Origin: an uncultured Aliiroseovarius sp.
Lineage (GTDB): Bacteria > Pseudomonadota > Alphaproteobacteria > Rhodobacterales > Rhodobacteraceae
Length of the DNA: 64,000 nucleotides
Reading direction: 5' to 3'
NCBI RefSeq assembly: GCF_947492455.1
Contig: NZ_CANLNB010000004.1
Coordinates: 310,001 to 374,000 of the forward strand
Made by a program: the position numbers and the translations under genes. The first letter of the stretch is position 1, and each line of letters opens with the position of its first letter. This document shows positions 42,451 to 51,379 of the stretch, one piece after another. Under the pieces are notes generated by a model, which ran no database searches, had not been told where the DNA came from, and saw only the letters and a list, made by a program, of their open reading frames with translations.

Positions 42451-43609
42451 CGGCGAAGCTTCTGGGTGCGGGGTCGATAATGACCACTGATCCGTTCTGG
42501 ATCTGAGCAATCGCCAGACCGCGTTCGTTCGTACCATCGCCGCGCAGGCGGAAGATGCCGTTGACGCCGACGAAGCCCTGCGGCTGGGTCAGAGCGGTGG
42601 TGGTCAACGCGTTCGCCTTGCCTGCCTTGACCAGTGCGCCGATGGCCGCAATGCCATCATAGGCCAGCCCGGCAATCGGATGCGGCGTGGCGCTATATTT
42701 GGCCTGATAGCGGCCCGAGAAGCGGCTGCTCAGCGCCGGGTCCGGAATGGCGAACCAGCCGCCTTGCAGACCAGGCAGGGACATCGCGTTTGCGGGAATA
42801 TCCCAGCGTTGCAGGCCGATATACTGGATCGTTGCGGGATCGACGCCGTTCTCGGGCAGCAGACCCGCCAGGAACGGCAGTGCCCCGGATGTGCCCGAGG
42901 TCAGGAAGATCGATTGCGCGCCCGACTCGCGGACTTGTTCGCTGATCCCGGGAAGGGCGTTCACAATGCCGTTCTGCGAAAGCTCGAACGAGGACGTGCC
43001 CGCCAGCGTTGCCCCCGAGTTCTGGATGGCGGTTTGAATGGCAGCGCTGCCTTGGGCTTCGGCCTGATCTTGTCCGTTTACGATCAAGATGTTGCCTTTG
43101 CCTTGGCGCGTGGCATAGCGCGTCAGGCGGTTAGCGGTGTTTTGGAACGTGTTGCCCAAAATGAAGACGTTGCCGCCCGCTATGTTGGGGTTGTTTGAAA
43201 AACTCAGCACATTCACGTTGCGACGGGCGACGGCAACGCCTGCCGCATTGGCGTTCTGGGCGAAGACCGGGCCAAGGATGACCTTGGCGCCGTCATTCAC
43301 CGCCTTGGTCGCCATCGATGCGGCCTGATTCGCGTCGCCTGCCGTGCTGTAGACGCGCAGGTCAATCGTGACGCCAGACAACTCGGACATGGCCAGACGG
43401 GCAGCGTTTTCCAGAGACCGCGCCAAGTTCTCGTCATTCTCGGATCCCGATCCTGACGGCACCAGAAGGGCAACGGGCACGGGTTTCGAGGTGTTGATAT
43501 TCTGCCCAATCTGCGATCCCGTAGGAGTACAGGCGACAAGGGCGGAAAGCGACGCAGCAACAGTAAGAGCACCCAGCGACTTGCGGGTACGTGCGAAAAC
43601 GGCAAACAT
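42437..43609 (-). CDS. LpoA/YraM-like penicillin-binding-protein activator lipoprotein
   Basis: A 390-residue lipoprotein with a type II signal: a hydrophobic stretch then LSALVAC, the lipobox Cys near residue 27. The mature part has the fold of type I periplasmic binding proteins, seen in PVPVALLVPSGSGSE, the DGAKVILGPVFAQNA segment and LSFSNNPNIAG. This matches the YraM/LpoA C-terminal domain, which in gammaproteobacteria activates PBP1A. It lacks the N-terminal repeat domain of E. coli LpoA. The neighbourhood supports it: rsmI and yraN are divergent next door, the same genes that flank yraM in E. coli. The ATG at 43609 follows AAGGA. Confidence 0.85.
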   Translation of the reverse strand: MFAVFARTRKSLGALTVAASLSALVACTPTGSQIGQNINTSKPVPVALLVPSGSGSENDENLARSLENAARLAMSELSGVTIDLRVYSTAGDANQAASMATKAVNDGAKVILGPVFAQNANAAGVAVARRNVNVLSFSNNPNIAGGNVFILGNTFQNTANRLTRYATRQGKGNILIVNGQDQAEAQGSAAIQTAIQNSGATLAGTSSFELSQNGIVNALPGISEQVRESGAQSIFLTSGTSGALPFLAGLLPENGVDPATIQYIGLQRWDIPANAMSLPGLQGGWFAIPDPALSSRFSGRYQAKYSATPHPIAGLAYDGIAAIGALVKAGKANALTTTALTQPQGFVGVNGIFRLRGDGTNERGLAIAQIQNGSVVIIDPAPRSFAGAGF

Positions 43610-43688
43610 ACAATATCCTTTCCCGGGCGAGGCAGATCGCACCCCGACAGACGGCTACATAATAACTCTCAGAACAGACAGGTCCAGT

Positions 43689-44546
43689 GTGAAACCCCTG
43701 ATTACTCCCCTTGATCCCGGACTTTATCTGGTGGCGACACCGATCGGAAATGCACGTGATATTACGCTGCGTGCGCTGGATGTGTTGGCCTCGGTTGATG
43801 TGATTGCGGCCGAGGATACGCGGACCACGCGTAAGTTGTTGGAAATTCACGGAATTGCGCTGGGGGACCGCAAGGTGATTGCCTATCACGACCACTCGGG
43901 ACAGGCCGGTCGCGATGGGATTATGAAGCTGATTGGGCAGGGCAAATCGGTGGCCTATGCCAGTGAAGCGGGCAGTCCGTTGGTGGCGGATCCCGGCTTT
44001 GCCCTTGCGCGGGATGTCGCGCAAGACGGCGGTTTCGTGACGGCACTTCCGGGGGCGACTGCGGCCATCACCGCGCTCAGCTTGTCGGGCCTGCCTTCGG
44101 ACCGGTTCTGCTTTGCAGGATTTGCCCCCACGGCCAAAGGGGCGCGTCAGAAATGGCTGGCCGAGTTGCTGTCTATTCCTGCCACGTTGATCATCTACGA
44201 AAGCCCGAAACGCATTAACCGGCTGTTAGAGGATCTGTGCTCCACTGAAGCAAAGTCCCGCCACGCCGCCATTTGTCGCGAGCTGACCAAGAAATTCGAA
44301 GAGATTCGGCGCGGAACGGTGCAAGAGCTATGCGACCAGATCGCGGATATGACCTTGAAGGGCGAAATTGCCCTTGTGTTGGGGCCGGCGGAAGCGGGCG
44401 GAGAAGAAGTGGATCTGGACCAGATGTTGGCGACGGCCTTGAAAGACATGAGCATGAAAGATGCGGTTGCGATGGTGACGCAGGCGACAGGTTTGCCACG
44501 TCGTAAAGTCTATCAAGCCGCACTGGCGATGGGGCGCGACACATGA
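43689..44546 (+). CDS. rsmI: 16S rRNA 2'-O-ribose C1402 methyltransferase
   Basis: RsmI methylates the ribose of C1402 in 16S rRNA with SAM. The 285-residue protein has the SAM-dependent tetrapyrrole-methylase-like fold: LYLVATPIGNARDITLRAL, AEDTRTTRKLL, the AYASEAGSPLVADPGF segment and PGATAAITALSLSGLP. The start is a GTG at 43689, where the family N terminus begins, with AGG upstream; the longer in-frame ORF reaches back into the lpoA-like promoter region. It overlaps yraN by ATGA. Confidence 0.94.
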   Translation: MKPLITPLDPGLYLVATPIGNARDITLRALDVLASVDVIAAEDTRTTRKLLEIHGIALGDRKVIAYHDHSGQAGRDGIMKLIGQGKSVAYASEAGSPLVADPGFALARDVAQDGGFVTALPGATAAITALSLSGLPSDRFCFAGFAPTAKGARQKWLAELLSIPATLIIYESPKRINRLLEDLCSTEAKSRHAAICRELTKKFEEIRRGTVQELCDQIADMTLKGEIALVLGPAEAGGEEVDLDQMLATALKDMSMKDAVAMVTQATGLPRRKVYQAALAMGRDT

Positions 44547-44896
44547 GCGGGATGGTGTCTTATCTGTCAGGAATTGCCGCTGAAGACGCGGTGGCGCGCG
44601 CTTATCAGGAGGGCGGGCGGCAGGTTGCGTTTCGCCGTTGGCGCGGCAAACGGGGCGAGATTGACCTGATTGTGCGCGACCGCGACGAAGTGATCTTTGT
44701 CGAAGTAAAGAAATCACGTGATTTCCTGCGGGCGGCCGAGGCGCTGTCGAAGGCCCAGATCAAACGCCTTTACCAAACGGCTGCTGAATTTCTGTGTGGT
44801 GAACCCAAAGGTGACCTGACACCCAGCCGTTTCGATGTGGCCTTGGTGAACGGGACGGGCGAAGTTCAAATCCTTGAAAATGCGCTGGGCTACTGA
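44543..44896 (+). CDS. yraN: YraN/UPF0102 nuclease-fold protein
   Basis: A 117-residue protein of the UPF0102 family with a restriction-endonuclease-like fold. The core motif is readable: KRGEIDLIVRDRDEVIFVEVK, matching the E-x(n)-D-x(n)-E-x-K pattern of PD-(D/E)XK nucleases. The precise function is not established. It is coupled to rsmI by ATGA and followed by gshB after 76 bases. Confidence 0.88.
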   Translation: MSGMVSYLSGIAAEDAVARAYQEGGRQVAFRRWRGKRGEIDLIVRDRDEVIFVEVKKSRDFLRAAEALSKAQIKRLYQTAAEFLCGEPKGDLTPSRFDVALVNGTGEVQILENALGY

Positions 44897-44934
44897 ATTG
44901 GGAGGATGACCCCATTGCGTCACGGGATGCTCTG

Positions 44935-44948
44935 CCCCATTTATGGGG
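44935..44948. repeat. Palindrome before gshB
   Basis: CCCCATTTATGGGG is a 14-base dyad 25 bases before the gshB ATG. It could be an operator or a weak hairpin. Confidence 0.3.
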
Positions 44949-44972
44949 GACTGAATTCAGACGGAGCCCCAC

Positions 44973-45914
44973 ATGTCGCTTAAAGTTGCCATCCAAATGG
45001 ACCCGATCGACCATGTCGACATCAATGCCGACAGCTCTTTTCGCATTGCGGAAGAGGCGCAGGCGCGGGGGCACAGCCTGTTCTATTACACGCCTGACCA
45101 GCTGTCGTACCGCGAAGGGCGCGTCATTGCGCGCGGCTGGCCCCTGACCGTACGCCGCGAACAGGGCAATCACTTCACGCTGGGCGAATTGCAAGACGTG
45201 GACCTGTCCGAGATGGATGTGGTTTGGCTGCGGCAGGATCCGCCCTTTGACATGGGCTATATCACCACGACCCATATTTTGGACATGATCCACCCGGACA
45301 CGCTGGTTGTGAATGATCCGTTCTGGGTGCGCAACTATCCTGAAAAGCTGCTGGTTCTGGAGTTCCCCGACCTGACGCCACCCACCATGATCGCGCGTGA
45401 TTTTGAAACGCTAAAATCGTTCAAGCACGAGCATGGCGACATCATCCTGAAGCCGCTCTACGGCAATGGCGGCGCGGGTGTGTTCCGGCTGGACGAGAAC
45501 GACCGCAACCTTGCCTCGCTGCACGAGCTGTTCGCGGGCATCAATCGCGAGCCGCTGATCGCGCAGAAATTCCTGCCCGACGTCTCGAACGGCGACAAGC
45601 GTGTGATCCTTGTGGATGGCGAGCCTGTGGGTGCCATCAACCGTGTGCCTGCTGCTGGCGAAACCCGCTCGAACATGCATGTGGGCGGACGGCCTGAGAA
45701 GATCGGCCTGACCGAGCGTGACCTTGAAATCTGCGCTGCCATCGGCCCGCTTCTGCGCGAGAAAGGCCAGATTTTCGTCGGCATCGACGTGATTGGCGAC
45801 TATCTGACCGAGATCAACGTGACCTCGCCCACCGGCATTCAGGAGCTTGAACGGTTCGACGGCACAAACGTGGCCGAAAAGATCTGGCAGGCCATCGAAG
45901 CCCGCCGCGCATGA
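44973..45914 (+). CDS. gshB: Glutathione synthetase
   Basis: Joins gamma-glutamylcysteine and glycine with ATP to make glutathione. The 313-residue product starts with [20 protein letters not shown], the GshB hallmark, and has [13 protein letters not shown], an ATP-grasp domain with [16 protein letters not shown] and [20 protein letters not shown] at the metal site. The ATG at 44973 follows CGGAGC. It overlaps the alpha/beta hydrolase gene by ATGA. Confidence 0.95.
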   Translation: MSLKVAIQMDPIDHVDINADSSFRIAEEAQARGHSLFYYTPDQLSYREGRVIARGWPLTVRREQGNHFTLGELQDVDLSEMDVVWLRQDPPFDMGYITTTHILDMIHPDTLVVNDPFWVRNYPEKLLVLEFPDLTPPTMIARDFETLKSFKHEHGDIILKPLYGNGGAGVFRLDENDRNLASLHELFAGINREPLIAQKFLPDVSNGDKRVILVDGEPVGAINRVPAAGETRSNMHVGGRPEKIGLTERDLEICAAIGPLLREKGQIFVGIDVIGDYLTEINVTSPTGIQELERFDGTNVAEKIWQAIEARRA

Positions 45915-46825
45915 GCTGGCTGCGCCGCCCTCTGAACCTGTGGCTGCGCCTGACGGAACGTCCGGCGCTAACCCGCGCCACGCCCCATACGGTGCATCGC
46001 GTGCGCAGAAGGTTCGAAAGGGTGACGCGCCTGACGCTGCCTCCTCCGCGCGGTCTGCGGTATGATTGGCATGACCACATGACGCGCCCGGTGATGGAAA
46101 TTGATCCGGGCGTGGCCGTTGACGCGCCGATCCTGTTGTACTTCCACGGTGGCGGCTATTTCTTCGGCTCGCCCAGAACCGTGCGCAACATGGTTGGCCG
46201 CATCGCGCATGCGTCCAATGTGCGGGCGCTTTTGCCGGTCTATCGTCTGGCCCCGGAACACCCATTTCCAGCCGCCCCAGAGGATGCGCTTGCCGCCTAT
46301 CGCGATGTGATCGCTGCGCATCCCGATCGCCCCATCATCCTGGGCGGAGACAGTGCCGGGGGTGGTCTGGCGCTGGTGTTACTGTCGCAAATCGTAGCGA
46401 TGGGGCTGCCTATGCCCGCATTGACGGTCGCCTTGTCGCCGCTCACGGACATGTCCACCAGCGGCGCGTCGATCAAAGACAACGATGCGACCGAAGTGGT
46501 TTTGCCTGCTGAACGGATGGAAGATCTGGCCCGGTATTACCTCGACGGCGCTGATCCCCTCCACCCGCTCGCCAGCCCGCTTTTTGCCGAGTTTACTGGG
46601 GCGACGCCGGTCCTGATCACTGCCAGCCGGTCCGAGATTTTCTTGGATGATGCCCGCCGCATGGCGCAGGTGCTGGAAGATCACGGCGTGTCTGTCGACC
46701 TGCACGAAGCCGACGGTCTGCCGCATGTCTGGCAGATGTTTGCGGGAAGACTGCCCGAGGCCAATCACTCGGTGCGCCGCATCGCGGCGGCCATCGAGCA
46801 AGCGCTTGCAGATCACGCGGTCTGA
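45911..46825 (+). CDS. Alpha/beta hydrolase of the HSL family
   Basis: A 304-residue esterase-like protein. The oxyanion motif [13 protein letters not shown] and the nucleophile elbow GGDSAGGG (catalytic Ser) mark the hormone-sensitive-lipase family; the catalytic His is likely in GLPHVWQMF. The acid residue lies in [10 protein letters not shown], where the usual Asp appears as Glu. The substrate is unknown. It is coupled to gshB by an ATGA overlap and runs 13 bases into the 3' end of the convergent comM/yifB gene. Confidence 0.88.
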   Translation: MSWLRRPLNLWLRLTERPALTRATPHTVHRVRRRFERVTRLTLPPPRGLRYDWHDHMTRPVMEIDPGVAVDAPILLYFHGGGYFFGSPRTVRNMVGRIAHASNVRALLPVYRLAPEHPFPAAPEDALAAYRDVIAAHPDRPIILGGDSAGGGLALVLLSQIVAMGLPMPALTVALSPLTDMSTSGASIKDNDATEVVLPAERMEDLARYYLDGADPLHPLASPLFAEFTGATPVLITASRSEIFLDDARRMAQVLEDHGVSVDLHEADGLPHVWQMFAGRLPEANHSVRRIAAAIEQALADHAV

Positions 46826-48324
46826 CCGACCAGACGATACCCCAACGCCTCGGCCACATGGCTGCGCCCGACGCCGTCCGCCCCATCCAGATCTGCAATC
46901 GTCCGCGCCACGCGCAGCACACGATGATATCCGCGTGCAGACAGCCCGAAGCGATCTGCGGCCTTGTTCAAGATCTCGCGCCCGTCGGGGTCGGGGGTGG
47001 CGACCTGCGTCAGAAGATCGCCTTCGATGTCACAGTTTGTCGTGACCTCGGGCTGATCCGCATAGCGCTCGGTTTGGCGCGCGCGGGCCTCGGCCACACG
47101 GGCGGCGATTGTTGCGGATGTCTCTCCTGTCGCGGGCAAATCGAGGTCCTGAAAGCTGACCGGAGGCACTTCGAGCCGCAGGTCAAAGCGATCCAGCAAT
47201 GGCCCAGAAATCTTGCCCATGTAATCCGCGCCGCAATTGGGCGCGCGGTTACAGGCGCGGGCGGCGTCGGTCAGGTATCCGCATTTGCAGGGGTTGGCGG
47301 CGGCCACCAGAAGGAAACGGCTGGGATAGCGCAGATGGGCATTCGCCCGTGCCACGGTCACGTCACCGGTTTCCAAGGGCTGGCGCAGGGTTTCCAGTGT
47401 CTGGCGGTTGAACTCGGGGAACTCGTCCATGAAGAGAACACCGTTATGGGCCAGACTAATCTCGCCCGGTTTTGCGCCGCGCCCACCGCCGACGATGGCG
47501 GCCATCGAGGCGGTGTGATGCGGCGCGCGGAAGGGGCGGGTTTGTGAAATGCCGCCTGCATCCAGAAGCCCAGACACTGAATGGATCATCGAGGTTTCCA
47601 ATGCCTCGCGTGCGGACAAGGGCGGCAGGATGCCGGGCAGGCGGGCGGCCAGCATGGATTTGCCAGACCCGGGCGGGCCGACCATCAAAAGGTGGTGACG
47701 TCCGGCGGCGGCGATCTCGAGCGCACGCTTGGCACGCTCTTGGCCTTTCACCTCGGCGAAGTCTTTTAGGGTGGCTTGCGTGGTAACCTGCCCAGCGGAT
47801 GCGGGCATGATGGGCGATTGTCCGGTGAAATGCTGCAGCACCCCTGCAAGACTGTCAGCGGCCAGCACTTTGGTGGCGTCGATCCACGCGGCCTCGGCCC
47901 CGCAGGCTTTGGGGCAGATCAGGTCCAACTCGTGCTCGGCAGCGGCGAGGGCCGCAGGCAGGGCGCCCAGCACGGGGATCAGCGATCCGTCCAGAGACAG
48001 CTCTCCGATCGCCAGCGTGCCCGCCAAATCTTCGCGGGGGATCAACCCTGCCTCGGCCAGCAGGGCCAGCGCGATGGGCAGGTCGAAATGCGAGCCTTCC
48101 TTGGGCATATCGGCGGGCGACATGTTGATGGTGATTTTGCGCGGAGGCAGGGCGACCGACATCGAGGCCAACGCCGCGCGCACCCGTTCGCGCGCTTCCG
48201 AGACCGCTTTGTCCGGCAAGCCCACGATGGCAAAGCTGGGCAACCCGGGCGAGAGGGCGCATTCGACCTCGACTATCTTGGCGTCGATGCCTTCGAACGC
48301 CACCGTGCTGATGCGTGCGACCAT
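46813..48324 (-). CDS. comM: ComM/YifB Mg-chelatase-like AAA+ ATPase
   Basis: A 503-residue AAA+ protein of the YifB/ComM family; in naturally competent bacteria ComM helps branch migration during integration of incoming DNA. The N-terminal Lon-like domain carries GLPSFAIVGLPDKAV; the AAA+ part has Walker A GPPGSGKS, Walker B VLFMDEFPEF and the Mg-chelatase-type CNRAPNCG Cys region. I chose the ATG at 48324 (MVARISTVAFEGI), the usual family start, over the one at 48342. Its 3' end overlaps the hydrolase gene by 13 bases. The symbol rests on family resemblance. Confidence 0.9.
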   Translation of the reverse strand: MVARISTVAFEGIDAKIVEVECALSPGLPSFAIVGLPDKAVSEARERVRAALASMSVALPPRKITINMSPADMPKEGSHFDLPIALALLAEAGLIPREDLAGTLAIGELSLDGSLIPVLGALPAALAAAEHELDLICPKACGAEAAWIDATKVLAADSLAGVLQHFTGQSPIMPASAGQVTTQATLKDFAEVKGQERAKRALEIAAAGRHHLLMVGPPGSGKSMLAARLPGILPPLSAREALETSMIHSVSGLLDAGGISQTRPFRAPHHTASMAAIVGGGRGAKPGEISLAHNGVLFMDEFPEFNRQTLETLRQPLETGDVTVARANAHLRYPSRFLLVAAANPCKCGYLTDAARACNRAPNCGADYMGKISGPLLDRFDLRLEVPPVSFQDLDLPATGETSATIAARVAEARARQTERYADQPEVTTNCDIEGDLLTQVATPDPDGREILNKAADRFGLSARGYHRVLRVARTIADLDGADGVGRSHVAEALGYRLVGQTA

Positions 48325-48397
48325 TGTTACCCTGCGATCCAACCTGCCCCGTTTCAGGCAGGCTAGACCGGCATGGTTAGCAAAGGGTTAACGCGCC

Positions 48398-49276
48398 TTA
48401 ACCCTTCTGTGCCACCATGTTCATGAAAGCGGGCCACGCTTCTGGGTCGTTAACTGTCTTGTCGCGGCAGCCCGGATTGCAGAAGCCCCAGACCTGTCCG
48501 TTCAGCGACAGGAAATCGGTGACCGGATCGCCGGAATACGGACAGGCGTCGTTGATCGATGGGCCGTCACAGGCGTCGGCCGTTAAGGGGGCGGGGCCGG
48601 GCCAGTCCGACAAGGGCAACCCGTCGATATAGGGCACCGGATCATAGGACTTCAAAAGCCCAATCGCGCGCCAGCGGCGGAAGGCAGGATCGGCCAAATG
48701 CGCGGCGGCATAGGCTTGCGCTTCCGCGCTAACCGGCAAGCCAAACCCGGCGATCCGTGCGGCCACGGGGGCATAGAATACATCTGCCAGCGAGTAATCT
48801 CCGAACAGCCACGGGCTGTCGTTACGACCGAATTTCGCGCGGGCGATGGTCCATAGGTCTTCGATGCGGGCGAGATCGGCCAGAACCTCGGCGGAGGGCT
48901 CAAACCCGTCGACCACGCCCAAAAGCTGCATGGGGCAATCGCCGCGCAGCGCACCAAAGCCCGAGTGCATTTCGGCCACCAGCCAACGTGCCAGCGCACG
49001 GGCGGCGGGGTCTGCGGGCCAGAGGCCAGCATCGGGGTGACGCTCGGCCAAAGTCTCGGCCATCGCCAGTGTGTCGCCCACCGGGATGCCGTCCGGCGTC
49101 TTCATCACGGGGACAAATCGCGCCGGGGCCAGCTCGGCCAGATCTTTTTTCAATGTGCCGCTATAAAGCCCGGCCAAATGGGCGCGATACGGGATGTTGA
49201 ACGCTTCGAACATCAGCCAGCCGCGCAGCGACCAGCTCGAGAATGTGCGGTCGCCAATGTAAAGGTCATAGGTCAT
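48398..49276 (-). CDS. Glutathione S-transferase with C-terminal Cys-rich extension
   Basis: The first about 225 residues are a GST: a thioredoxin-like domain opening LYIGDRTFSSWSLRGWL (Ser-rich active-site turn), LAPARFVPVMKTPDG with the cis-Pro, and an all-helical domain. It then continues to 292 residues with a separate tail holding four Cys (C236, C245, C266, C270), including CPYSGDPV and FCNPGCRDKTVNDPEAWP. That pattern looks like a small treble-clef or YHS/TRASH-like metal-binding module, not part of the GST fold. Function and substrate are unknown. It lies between comM and the histidine phosphatase on the same strand. Confidence 0.85.
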   Translation of the reverse strand: MTYDLYIGDRTFSSWSLRGWLMFEAFNIPYRAHLAGLYSGTLKKDLAELAPARFVPVMKTPDGIPVGDTLAMAETLAERHPDAGLWPADPAARALARWLVAEMHSGFGALRGDCPMQLLGVVDGFEPSAEVLADLARIEDLWTIARAKFGRNDSPWLFGDYSLADVFYAPVAARIAGFGLPVSAEAQAYAAAHLADPAFRRWRAIGLLKSYDPVPYIDGLPLSDWPGPAPLTADACDGPSINDACPYSGDPVTDFLSLNGQVWGFCNPGCRDKTVNDPEAWPAFMNMVAQKG

Positions 49277-49333
49277 GCAATGAGCCTAGCGCAGGATGTG
49301 GCGCGATCAATTTCCAATTTGTGACGGACCTCT

Positions 49334-49918
49334 TCACGGCAGGTGATTGATTGCCTCGACCGACCACGCGGCGCCGTCCCAGTGCAACTGTGTGACCGAC
49401 AGGTTGTCGATCTTGTGGCCAAGTGCGTCATAGGCCGTCATGCTTCCCGCCCGTGCAATCTGGGTCAGGATCACGCCAAAATGGGCCACTGCGATGATGT
49501 GCCGGTGGCCTGCGGCATTCAGCCCGTCCACCACGCCCGACACACGCGCGGCCAGTTGGTTCCAGCTTTCGCCACCCGGTGCAACGTGATCCCCCGGTGT
49601 TTCCCAGAACGCGCGCGACAGGTCCGGGTCGCGGGACGAGACCTCTTGCCAGCCCAGCCCGTCCCAATCGCCAAAGTGAAATTCACGCAGGTCGGGGTGA
49701 TGGGGCAGGCGGGGCCGTTCACCCCCGATGGCGTCTGCTGTGGCCGAGGCGCGGATCAGATCGGATGAAATCACCGTCGCCTCATCCGGTAGGTGAGCAG
49801 ACAGCCGCGCCAAGGCGTCCGCGTCCGATAGGTCAGCGGGCAGATCCCGCCAACCCACCATGTTCTTGGCATGGGTCGGGCCGTGACGCACCCACCACCA
49901 TGTGACGGGCGCGGTCAT
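49334..49918 (-). CDS. Histidine phosphatase family protein, possibly alpha-ribazole phosphatase
   Basis: A 194-residue member of the phosphoglycerate-mutase-like superfamily. Catalytic motif WVRHGPTH (His near residue 12), SSDLIRASATADAI, the acidic REFHFGDWDG and the second His in VAHFGVIL are all present. It is coupled to cobU by ATGA, and CobC-type alpha-ribazole-5'-phosphate phosphatases are of this family, so a role in cobalamin nucleotide-loop assembly is likely but not certain; other sugar-phosphate phosphatases look alike. Confidence 0.82.
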   Translation of the reverse strand: MTAPVTWWWVRHGPTHAKNMVGWRDLPADLSDADALARLSAHLPDEATVISSDLIRASATADAIGGERPRLPHHPDLREFHFGDWDGLGWQEVSSRDPDLSRAFWETPGDHVAPGGESWNQLAARVSGVVDGLNAAGHRHIIAVAHFGVILTQIARAGSMTAYDALGHKIDNLSVTQLHWDGAAWSVEAINHLP

Positions 49919-50457
49919 GGCGCACCTTCAGGCAGGGTGCCTTTCAACGCCAAGGGCAGGCCGGCCATTACCGTGACTACCAGATCGGCACGTTGGGCGA
50001 TGCGCTGATTCAATTCGCCCTGCGCCTGCCGGAACCTCCGTGCCAAGGCGTTTTCCGGGACAATCCCTGCGCCGACTTCGTTCGAAACGACGACCACCGG
50101 GGCCGCGCAGTCGGAAATGGACTTGAACAGAGTGGTTTCCGCCGCGCCCAGATCGGTTTCCGCAAACAACTGGTTCGACAGCCACATGGTCGCGCAGTCG
50201 AACAAAACCACTTCGGTCGCGTGCGCACAATCGAGGGCGACAGTCGCTTCCAAAGGCGTTTCGATCGTGCGCCAACCGTCCCCGCGCCGGGCTTGGTGTC
50301 GCGCGATTTTGTCGTCCATCTCGGTGTCAAAGGACTGCGCCGTTGCGATATACAGCATCGGGCGACCTGTGGCCGTGACCAGCTGCTCGGCATAATCCGA
50401 CTTGCCGGATGCCGCGCCGCCCAGCACGAGGGTTAAGGGGGGAAGTGTCATGCTCAT
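49915..50457 (-). CDS. cobU: Adenosylcobinamide kinase / adenosylcobinamide-phosphate guanylyltransferase
   Basis: CobU (CobP) phosphorylates adenosylcobinamide and transfers GMP to it in B12 assembly. The 180-residue product has a P-loop GGAASGKSDYAE, the catalytic His region ARHQARRGDGWRTIE, and the late motif SNEVGAGIVPENALARRFR with LNQRIAQRAD. The ATG at 50457 gives the expected N terminus; 50451 is an alternative, and neither has a strong ribosome site. It is divergent from the ChaN-like gene and coupled to the phosphatase downstream. No cobalamin riboswitch is visible upstream. Confidence 0.93.
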   Translation of the reverse strand: MSMTLPPLTLVLGGAASGKSDYAEQLVTATGRPMLYIATAQSFDTEMDDKIARHQARRGDGWRTIETPLEATVALDCAHATEVVLFDCATMWLSNQLFAETDLGAAETTLFKSISDCAAPVVVVSNEVGAGIVPENALARRFRQAQGELNQRIAQRADLVVTVMAGLPLALKGTLPEGAP

Positions 50458-50539
50458 CCATCTGACGTGGCATTGCGACACAGGGTGCGTCAAGGCGAAA
50501 GCGCTTGAGGGCGGCGGGACTGCACCCTAGCCTGACTGC

Positions 50540-51313
50540 ATGAAACAGTTGCTGATTGCCCTGACCCTGTTTGCCACGCCCGCCTTGGCGCAGACCGCGG
50601 AGGATATGTCGCGTCTGAAGGCGGCGGATGTCGTCAATCTGGGCGAGGTGCATGACAACCCGGCCCATCACGCGACGCAGGCACAGATTGTGCGTGATGT
50701 GGCCCCCGCCGCGCTTGTGATCGAGATGTTGGGGCAGGAGGACGCCGACGCCTTGGCCGCAGATCCCGCCGCGTTCGCGGAGCGCTGGGCCGAGACCGGC
50801 TGGCCGGATTTCCACATGTATCTGCCGATTTTTAAGGCGCATGACGGCCCAATCATCGGCGGCGCCGTTCCCCGCGAGGTGGCGCGTGCGACCTATGCGG
50901 ATGGTGTCGCGACGCATTTTCAAGGGGATGCGGCGGCCTATGGGCTGACCGACGCGCTGCCTGAGGACCAGCAGGCGCAACGGATCGAACTGCAGTTTCA
51001 GGCCCATTGCGAAGCCATGCCGCGCGAGATGATGGGAGGCATGATCGAGGTGCAGCGCCTGCGTGATGCGACGTTGGCTACCGGTGTGGTGCAGGCGATG
51101 GCGGATACGGGCGGCCCAGTCGCGGTCATCACCGGAAACGGCCACGCCCGCAAGGACTGGGGTGTGCCGTCCTATCTGGCGCGGGTTGCGCCAGAATTGC
51201 GCGTGATTTCGGTCGGGCAGGGCGAGGATGGCGTGCCGCCAGAGGGTGGGTTTGACATCGTTCTGGATGCGCCCGCGCCGGATCGCCCTGACCCATGTGC
51301 GCAGTTCAAATAG
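50540..51313 (+). CDS. ChaN-like exported protein
   Basis: A 257-residue protein with a signal peptide (MKQLLIALTLFATPALA, cleavage after ALA; no lipobox Cys). The ChaN-type haem/iron-binding fold is indicated by NLGEVHDNPAHHATQ and GNGHARKDWGVPSYLA, the motifs that hold the cofactor-binding residues in the family. A role in haem or iron uptake is suggested by family only. It lies next to cobU in divergent orientation, which could mean a link to cobalt or tetrapyrrole handling, but this is weak. Confidence 0.85.
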   Translation: MKQLLIALTLFATPALAQTAEDMSRLKAADVVNLGEVHDNPAHHATQAQIVRDVAPAALVIEMLGQEDADALAADPAAFAERWAETGWPDFHMYLPIFKAHDGPIIGGAVPREVARATYADGVATHFQGDAAAYGLTDALPEDQQAQRIELQFQAHCEAMPREMMGGMIEVQRLRDATLATGVVQAMADTGGPVAVITGNGHARKDWGVPSYLARVAPELRVISVGQGEDGVPPEGGFDIVLDAPAPDRPDPCAQFK

Positions 51314-51379
51314 AAGCTGCCCATTGAAAGGCAGGCTGCGGTCCCGTAACTGTTTGATTGTACTTCAAAGGGGATCCCC

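Noticed and set aside
49915-50540. Cobalamin riboswitch upstream of cobU
   Set aside because: The 82-base spacer is too short for the riboswitch and lacks the conserved B12-box-like sequence.
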